Assembly (NCBI RefSeq): GCF_020884795.1
Contig: NZ_BBZF01000027.1
Location: 61,359 to 125,358 of the forward strand
Direction: 5' to 3'
DNA length: 64,000 nucleotides
Source: Micromonospora okii
Lineage (GTDB): Bacteria > Actinomycetota > Actinomycetes > Mycobacteriales > Micromonosporaceae
The notes beneath the pieces were generated by a model, which saw only the letters and a list, made by a program, of their open reading frames with translations, was not told the origin of the DNA and ran no database searches. Shown here piece after piece: positions 59,145 to 64,000 of the stretch. Each line of letters starts with the position of its first letter. Position 1 is the first letter of the stretch. The position numbers and the translations under genes are program-made.

Positions 59145-62100
59145 CTAACGTTCTGCGGCATCAACCAACTCGACCATTCCATAGGCGTTGAGGGCTAGCA
59201 ACTGATCGATCAGGTCGAGGGCTTCGCATCGCTGACCATGTGAAGTTGCCTGTGCGTATGCTCTGAATACAAGCTGCCCCACCTCCCTCGCGTCTCCAGC
59301 CGCACCCGTCGAAATGTCGCCAATATCCGCACCATGGACTTCGGTGAACCGACGAGCACACAAAATTACAAGGGCATCAACGCGATCGGGCGCACGTTCG
59401 AGCGTTATTAACAGTTGCGGCACGGCCTCGGAGTATGCCTCCGAGGAGATCAGAGCTGTCAGGACACGAGAGAATCGACGCAGCCGTTCATTGCGAAGAA
59501 CGCCAGCAACCTCCGCGGCCGCCTCACGAACACCCTTGTCACTATCGCTCATCAGATGGATGAGGGTGTCCTCTGCCACGGCGGAATTCGTAGCGACGGG
59601 AAGCAAGTGAGCGCATACCATGGCCGCGCCTGTCCGAGCTGCGGCATCTTGGCCCGAAACAACAGCGGGAAGAAGGTCTTCCTGCCCCCACTGCACCGAA
59701 GCGAGAGCTGCCAGCGCGCCGCCGCATTGCCGCACTTCTGCAGCCTCCGCAGCTAGCATGCGCGGCACAAGTGGCATTACGATCGCATGGTCGGCGTTGC
59801 CGATGTACCTAATAAGTCGAGTTACCGTCTCAACAACAAGCAACCTATCGTCGCCCTGCACTAACAGCTTGAATGCCTCGACTGCCTGAGGTCGCGCATG
59901 CATCAAGCAACCCGCAATAACCTGGGCAACGCATGCTCGAACAGCTACAGATTGATCCTGCGCCAACCGGTCTAAGACTGGTACTACCAGGGCCGTGCGA
60001 CGCCCGTCTGAATCGTAAACAAGAAGATACCCCAATGTGAGGGCGAGGCTACCTCTCGCCGTGTTCATGCCCTCCGACATGATTACACCGTCGAGCGATT
60101 CTCGTTCACCCAACTCATGGTTTGGCCATCTGTCTGCGACAGGGTCCTCTGAGCTCATGATCCGTTCGATGAGCATTGTAATGATGTCAGCGGGAACATC
60201 GCTCTTAAGGTAGTTCTTTCGAAGCGGCCAGCCGAGCCATCGGTCGTTCTGCCCAAGGTGAAGCGAAGCAATGTGACGTATAGCTACAAAAACCGGATTG
60301 GGATCTGGGAGTGGGTCACCTTCACCCAGGCCCATCAGGATCGCCTCGGTATAGTCGGGATTAATCGAGCCATCGAGCCGCAAGGCAAGTCTTGCGAATC
60401 GCACAGGATCCTTCGCCACCTCGCCCTGCAGAACATGCGATAGTTCGCGGGAACCGCCTCGAAAGGTCGTAAAGCTCTCCCGATCCGAGTTGTGTCTCGC
60501 CATGGCGCGCAACCAGTCTTCGTCAGACATGTACTGGGCCGCATCCGGTGCAATAGGCGACTCGACCTGACGAACGACGATTGGCTCGGGCTCCTCTGGA
60601 GAATCCATTCCCGTGAGACGCCTGAGTTCGCCTAGCCGTCTCCGACCCAGAAGGGACAGCCTGGACTCACCCATGGCAGACAGGAGACAAAAAACGTACC
60701 AACCGGGGTTCCTCTTCTCCCACGAAAAGCGGAGAGCGAGTACTTTCCTCTCCAGGCGGCTGAACAACTCCGGGGACAGGTGAGGAGTAATAGCCTCTAT
60801 GAGTTGACGGGTTGTCCAGACACCATTGGACATGTAACCGCTTAGGAAACGGGTAGAGCCCTCCAGAAGAAGACTACCCGCCCAATCCGCATAGTGTGAA
60901 GCCGCCGCACCTCTCAGGCCTTCATACAATAGCCATTGCGCCGCCTCATGCCGGTCTGCTGCCAACTTCTCCAGCAACGACTGGGCAGCCGCTGGGTCAT
61001 TCCCGGCGAAGCTTCGAATAGCGCTGGCCGCACCGAAGAGCACGGCATCCTCAAGCTCATGGAAGCTGTTGTGAGGAACTCGATAGCCGAAGTGTGCATC
61101 TGCAAGGAGATGCTCCGCCCATGGTCGTTCCGTCAGGCGCATCACGGATAGCAAATAAGGTATGATCAACTCACAGAAGACTTGCGGAGCACCCTTTGCC
61201 GCCCCTGTCGTTAATCTGATCAGCGCGTCGTCGCGGTCAAGGAGAAGTGCCACCTTTCCGGACTCATCTACAGCCAAAGCACTCGGCCGCAAAGCTAGGT
61301 GCGCGACAAGCAGTTCCGCCGCCCATGCAGGCTGATGCTCCGCCAGGTCGTAGGTAAACATCCACAGGTCGTGGCCATAATCTTGTAGCTTGCCAGTACG
61401 GATGGCATCGACGAGAAGGTCAAAAAGTGGGCGGCTCTCGTGAGCGTTTGCAAAACGTACAGTCCACAGCAGCCAATTGGCATACCTTTCACGTCCCACG
61501 TGTGGCGCGAGAAGTTCGGCCATCCGCTCCGGCCTTTCCTTCATCCCACCGAGCGCCACATGCAGCGCGTTGTTCTGGATTCGCTCATCGCCACTAGCGA
61601 GCCATTCCTCGAACATCCCGTCAGCGTCAAGGCGATCGAACCAAGGCAAGGTGCGCAGGGATAACCACATTCGACTTTCGAATGGCGGATTGGCGTCAAG
61701 GACTCGGTTCATCATGTCCCAGTCAGCACTCGACGGTTCCGAAAGCGAGCGAACGATGCCGAGCACCACTTCTTTGATGTGGAATCTAACCTGCTCATTC
61801 ATGAGCAGGCCCTCAACCTCTTCTACGAATCTTTCCGGCTCTGATGCCCTGAGATGACTAAGAATTTGACGAACTTGAGATCGCCGGAATAGCTCCTGTT
61901 CCCCAGCAAGGAGGAACTCGACGATGCTTTGCCGTTGACTAATCCACGCCCGAGTAAAGACATACCCGAAAAACGCTTCATGGAAGAACGCGATCCGCTG
62001 GCCGTCCCTAACCAAAACATGTTCCGACACCAGCACACCGGCATCGACAGTTAGATCGTCCTGGTCAAGGGTCGAGACATCTATCCAAAGTCGCTGCCGC

Positions 62101-63599
62101 GAACTCATCGCGCTCGCAACGGTTCTAGCGACCTGCGCGAAGCGCGTGCCTTCACGACGATGCGAACAGGCAATCACTTTGCGATCCCAGAAAGCATCAA
62201 AAAGACCGTTCGGAGTCTGAAAGGACAGCGCTCCGGTTTGGTCGGCAATGCTCTGCAATAGCACGAGGTGCAGCGGCGATCGGAGCAAATCTACTTGTCG
62301 TTGGTCGAGAGAAGCTGGATCAAGCCCCATCTTGTCGACCGCTTCTGTCACCTGCGACTCAGATAGCTTCCCTAGCTCTACTCTTGCAGAGCGTTCGCCA
62401 GTAACCAGTTCCCGAATACGGTGGTCATTCTCAACGTCAAACTTCCGACAAGCGAGCACGATCCGCATCGTCGGGAAAGCGGCAGCCTCTCTAATCGTGT
62501 TCGCAATAGCGTCAAAGCTGCGCGGCATCCGCCCCGAGGCGAGACTGATAGCGTCAAGCTGATCTATTACGAGTACAGACGGGCGTTGGCCTGCTACGAC
62601 CGAGAGCGCGGTCACCGGCGAAACTGTCAGCCCAAGTTTCTCACCGAGTTCGGCCGTTGACGCGAAAGCCTCAAGACGATCGAGGCGGAAGCCAAGAACT
62701 GCTACATCCTTGGTGGTCAGCTCACCGGCCAACTCGTGAAGGACGGCGCTCTTGCCGTAACCTGCGTCGCCCGTAAGGAGTAGTAGCTGGTCCTCGCCCT
62801 CCAATAATTCAACGAGCCTAGCCGCCTCACTCCGGGGAATGACCGGCTTGATGAGTTCGCGTTCAATCCCGGCGATCCAACCCGCCGTGATGGCATTGGC
62901 ATGTTCGGCTATCGTCGCCGTTCGCACTTGTTGGGCCCGCCGTAGCCCATACTCAGACAAGCCTGCCTCAATAGTCGCAGCATCTAGTCGGACTCCGAGA
63001 TTCTGCTGAACAAGGTCACCTAAACCAACTGCAGCCAGTCGGCCCGCCGCACCTTCCAGAAGCATGTCAGCAATTACAGCGTTTATGTCGTTGAGGCCTC
63101 GCTCATCATGCCACTCGATCCAAAATCCCCTAAGAATGCTCCATGCCACCTCAGGCGATCCGAAGATATCAGTAGAGGCGAGTTGATCGAAAGATTCTTT
63201 CAGCTCGTCACTTAGAAAATTCTTGGTAAACGAATCCAGGTCGTACGAGCGGCGAGCCCTGTCAGCCAGCTCTTGAATTGGGCGCGCAGGAATTATGGAG
63301 ACGAAGTGGAACCTGCGACCAGCGCTGACATGTTTGCGAGCATTTTCCCAGATGCCCTTTTCCTGCAATGACTTGGGAGTCCAGCTGTTCGCGTTGCGGT
63401 TCTGACGCTTCACTTGGTGGACTTGTATCGACCTGCCATCGCTAAAAGTAAACTCCGCGCCTTCCGCGAACTCATCGATATCTTCAACTGTAATAGACGT
63501 TCCAGCCCCCGATAGAACCCGCAGGACATGCCGCACTGTCCAAGCACCTTCGTAGCGGTTGCCGAACTTGTCAGTCTCGCCACCAGGTCGCGGACTCAT
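59145..63599 (-). CDS. Large STAND/NACHT-type NTPase with nuclease-like N-terminus and HEAT-like C-terminus (Avs-like antiphage candidate)
   Basis: About 1,484 residues from ATG 63599, which has GGAG upstream; ATG 63623 would add 8 residues. The N-terminal ~200 residues resemble the DUF4297/Cap4 nuclease: KFGNRYEGAWTVRHVLRVLS, SITVEDIDEFAEGAEF and QVHQVKRQ with the Q-x-K of a PD-(D/E)XK core (E17, D42/E43, Q62, K64). The P-loop GDAGYGKSA is at 277-285 and the Walker B VIDQLD at 344-349, followed by ACRKFDVENDHRIREL. Residues beyond about 560 are all helical, and about 1210-1400 show HEAT-like repeats. This matches Avs-type single-gene defence, in which the C-terminal part senses a phage protein and triggers DNA cutting. 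Base and codon use differ strongly from neighbours (lower GC, TTA and ATA codons), showing recent transfer. Confidence 0.8.
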   Translation of the reverse strand: MSPRPGGETDKFGNRYEGAWTVRHVLRVLSGAGTSITVEDIDEFAEGAEFTFSDGRSIQVHQVKRQNRNANSWTPKSLQEKGIWENARKHVSAGRRFHFVSIIPARPIQELADRARRSYDLDSFTKNFLSDELKESFDQLASTDIFGSPEVAWSILRGFWIEWHDERGLNDINAVIADMLLEGAAGRLAAVGLGDLVQQNLGVRLDAATIEAGLSEYGLRRAQQVRTATIAEHANAITAGWIAGIERELIKPVIPRSEAARLVELLEGEDQLLLLTGDAGYGKSAVLHELAGELTTKDVAVLGFRLDRLEAFASTAELGEKLGLTVSPVTALSVVAGQRPSVLVIDQLDAISLASGRMPRSFDAIANTIREAAAFPTMRIVLACRKFDVENDHRIRELVTGERSARVELGKLSESQVTEAVDKMGLDPASLDQRQVDLLRSPLHLVLLQSIADQTGALSFQTPNGLFDAFWDRKVIACSHRREGTRFAQVARTVASAMSSRQRLWIDVSTLDQDDLTVDAGVLVSEHVLVRDGQRIAFFHEAFFGYVFTRAWISQRQSIVEFLLAGEQELFRRSQVRQILSHLRASEPERFVEEVEGLLMNEQVRFHIKEVVLGIVRSLSEPSSADWDMMNRVLDANPPFESRMWLSLRTLPWFDRLDADGMFEEWLASGDERIQNNALHVALGGMKERPERMAELLAPHVGRERYANWLLWTVRFANAHESRPLFDLLVDAIRTGKLQDYGHDLWMFTYDLAEHQPAWAAELLVAHLALRPSALAVDESGKVALLLDRDDALIRLTTGAAKGAPQVFCELIIPYLLSVMRLTERPWAEHLLADAHFGYRVPHNSFHELEDAVLFGAASAIRSFAGNDPAAAQSLLEKLAADRHEAAQWLLYEGLRGAAASHYADWAGSLLLEGSTRFLSGYMSNGVWTTRQLIEAITPHLSPELFSRLERKVLALRFSWEKRNPGWYVFCLLSAMGESRLSLLGRRRLGELRRLTGMDSPEEPEPIVVRQVESPIAPDAAQYMSDEDWLRAMARHNSDRESFTTFRGGSRELSHVLQGEVAKDPVRFARLALRLDGSINPDYTEAILMGLGEGDPLPDPNPVFVAIRHIASLHLGQNDRWLGWPLRKNYLKSDVPADIITMLIERIMSSEDPVADRWPNHELGERESLDGVIMSEGMNTARGSLALTLGYLLVYDSDGRRTALVVPVLDRLAQDQSVAVRACVAQVIAGCLMHARPQAVEAFKLLVQGDDRLLVVETVTRLIRYIGNADHAIVMPLVPRMLAAEAAEVRQCGGALAALASVQWGQEDLLPAVVSGQDAAARTGAAMVCAHLLPVATNSAVAEDTLIHLMSDSDKGVREAAAEVAGVLRNERLRRFSRVLTALISSEAYSEAVPQLLITLERAPDRVDALVILCARRFTEVHGADIGDISTGAAGDAREVGQLVFRAYAQATSHGQRCEALDLIDQLLALNAYGMVELVDAAER

Positions 63600-63674
63600 G
63601 CTCCGGTCTCCGATCCAATCCAAACAGAGTGCAAACGTCGTGCAGATGACCTAGGGCAAGTGGAACTCATAGCA

Positions 63675-63707
63675 TCTATATTGTGGGCGCACGGCAATAT
63701 TTGTCAA
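63675..63707 (-). promoter_or_regulatory. Probable promoter of the STAND NTPase gene
   Basis: On the minus strand a perfect TTGACA (63702-63707) is followed after 18 nt by CAATAT (63678-63683) and then TATAGA (63675-63680). The -10 assignment is approximate. The leader to ATG 63599 would be about 70 nt. Confidence 0.5.
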
Positions 63708-63793
63708 ACATCTCTGGGAAGTGACTGATCTGGCCTCATCACAAGGATGCCTCACCCCCTTCCTGTCTGCGAATCAAGACACGGTTGCCCAGA

Positions 63794-63822
63794 GTGACAT
63801 CACCGTGACTGTTTAGTACACT
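63794..63822 (+). promoter_or_regulatory. Promoter of the partial gene at 63830 (GTGACA-N17-TACACT)
   Basis: GTGACA (63794-63799) and TACACT (63817-63822) are separated by 17 nt, and the ATG lies 7 nt after the -10, so the mRNA is probably leaderless. The divergent arrangement with the STAND gene resembles a two-gene locus. Confidence 0.6.
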
Positions 63823-63829
63823 GATTCAT

Positions 63830-64000
63830 ATGACAGCGCAACGCATCAACCCTGCAGCACTGCACCCTCTCAAGGAAGCGCTGGTACTCGTCTTCTGGTA
63901 CAAGAAGGACTTGCGCAGCTTCCTGACTTCCTGTTTCGGCAGGGCTGGACTGGTGGCTCACCTGGACTGGACGGACTACAAGCGGGCAATCGTTGCGCAG
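63830..64000 (+). CDS. Unrecognised protein, N-terminal 57 residues (3' end outside window)
   Basis: Open from ATG 63830 to the window edge. The visible part begins MTAQRINPAALHPLKEALVL and continues through VFWYKKDLRSFLTSCFGRAG to a segment with LVAHLDWTDYKR. It looks like a compact helical domain. I do not recognise the family with confidence. Its divergent position next to the STAND NTPase, shared low-GC codon use and own promoter suggest it belongs to the same acquired locus, possibly another defence gene. Annotation needs the sequence beyond 64000. Confidence 0.6.
   Translation, partial: MTAQRINPAALHPLKEALVLVFWYKKDLRSFLTSCFGRAGLVAHLDWTDYKRAIVAQ

Noticed and set aside
59000..59145. tRNA or attachment site at the island edge
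   Set aside because: No cloverleaf or T-loop sequence could be recognised, and no direct repeat partner is visible inside the window.
58942..59148. Small gene between the subtilase and the STAND gene
   Set aside because: It overlaps the terminator hairpin, has no ribosome-binding site and shows no recognisable protein signal.

Overview
The window is high-GC actinomycete DNA, most likely from Micromonospora or a close relative in the Micromonosporaceae. This is inferred from the very high GC with G/C-ending codons, a complete conservon (cvnABCD), SpoIIE-type phosphatases, a group 2 sigma factor, many TANNNT boxes 6-7 nt before start codons (leaderless transcripts), and several small actinobacterial DUF genes. 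No tRNA, rRNA, CRISPR array or insertion sequence was seen.

Layout. 1-320: end of a catalase gene and its terminator. 521-4217: conservon of histidine-kinase-like, roadblock, DUF742 and small GTPase genes. 4320-9025: beta-propeller lactonase, substrate-binding/VWA protein, and sugar-phosphate transferase. 9095-12789: two SpoIIE-type phosphatases flanking a MarR regulator. 12937-16975: xylose module (ROK repressor, divergent xylA-xylB) with a readable promoter/operator. 17247-18668: MFS transporter. 18725-25085: alpha-glucoside uptake operon (binding protein, two permeases, LacI regulator, GH13 glucosidase), with no ATPase gene of its own. 25349-29582: M23 peptidase, TspO, a very small GPGG membrane protein, phosphoesterase, BON protein, nucleotidyltransferase and dTMP-kinase-like protein. 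29656-31520: MurR/RpiR regulator and murQ (cell-wall recycling). 31966-34055: group 2 sigma factor and NlpC/P60 hydrolase with a long leader. 34539-38062: small membrane and DUF proteins. 38218-39494: DAHP synthase behind an apparent aromatic leader-peptide attenuator. 39614-47141: PhoX-like protein, M16 peptidase pair, aspartate-semialdehyde dehydrogenase, F420/FMN-type oxidoreductase and TMEM175-like channel. 47161-55773: LysR/SDR pair, CBS protein, SCP2-glycogen debranching pair, hydrolase, acyltransferase, membrane protein and HTH regulator. 55953-58937: secreted subtilase closed by a 20-bp-stem terminator.

At about 59,000 the composition changes abruptly: GC falls, and AT-ending and rare codons (including TTA) appear. 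One very large minus-strand gene (59145-63599, about 1,484 residues) has a DUF4297/Cap4-like nuclease-type N-terminus, a STAND/NACHT-type P-loop NTPase and a long helical HEAT-like C-terminal half. This is the architecture of Avs-like antiphage proteins. A second gene starts divergently at 63830 from a near-consensus promoter and runs off the end. This acquired segment is the strongest candidate for an undescribed system.

Other points of interest are the DAHP synthase attenuator (leader peptide with Tyr-Arg-Trp-Phe followed by a terminator with a T-run), a two-copy family of long palindromes at gene ends, readable operators for the ROK, RpiR, LacI and LysR regulators, a probable CTG start on the glucosidase, and a glycine-rich repeat insertion in xylulokinase.
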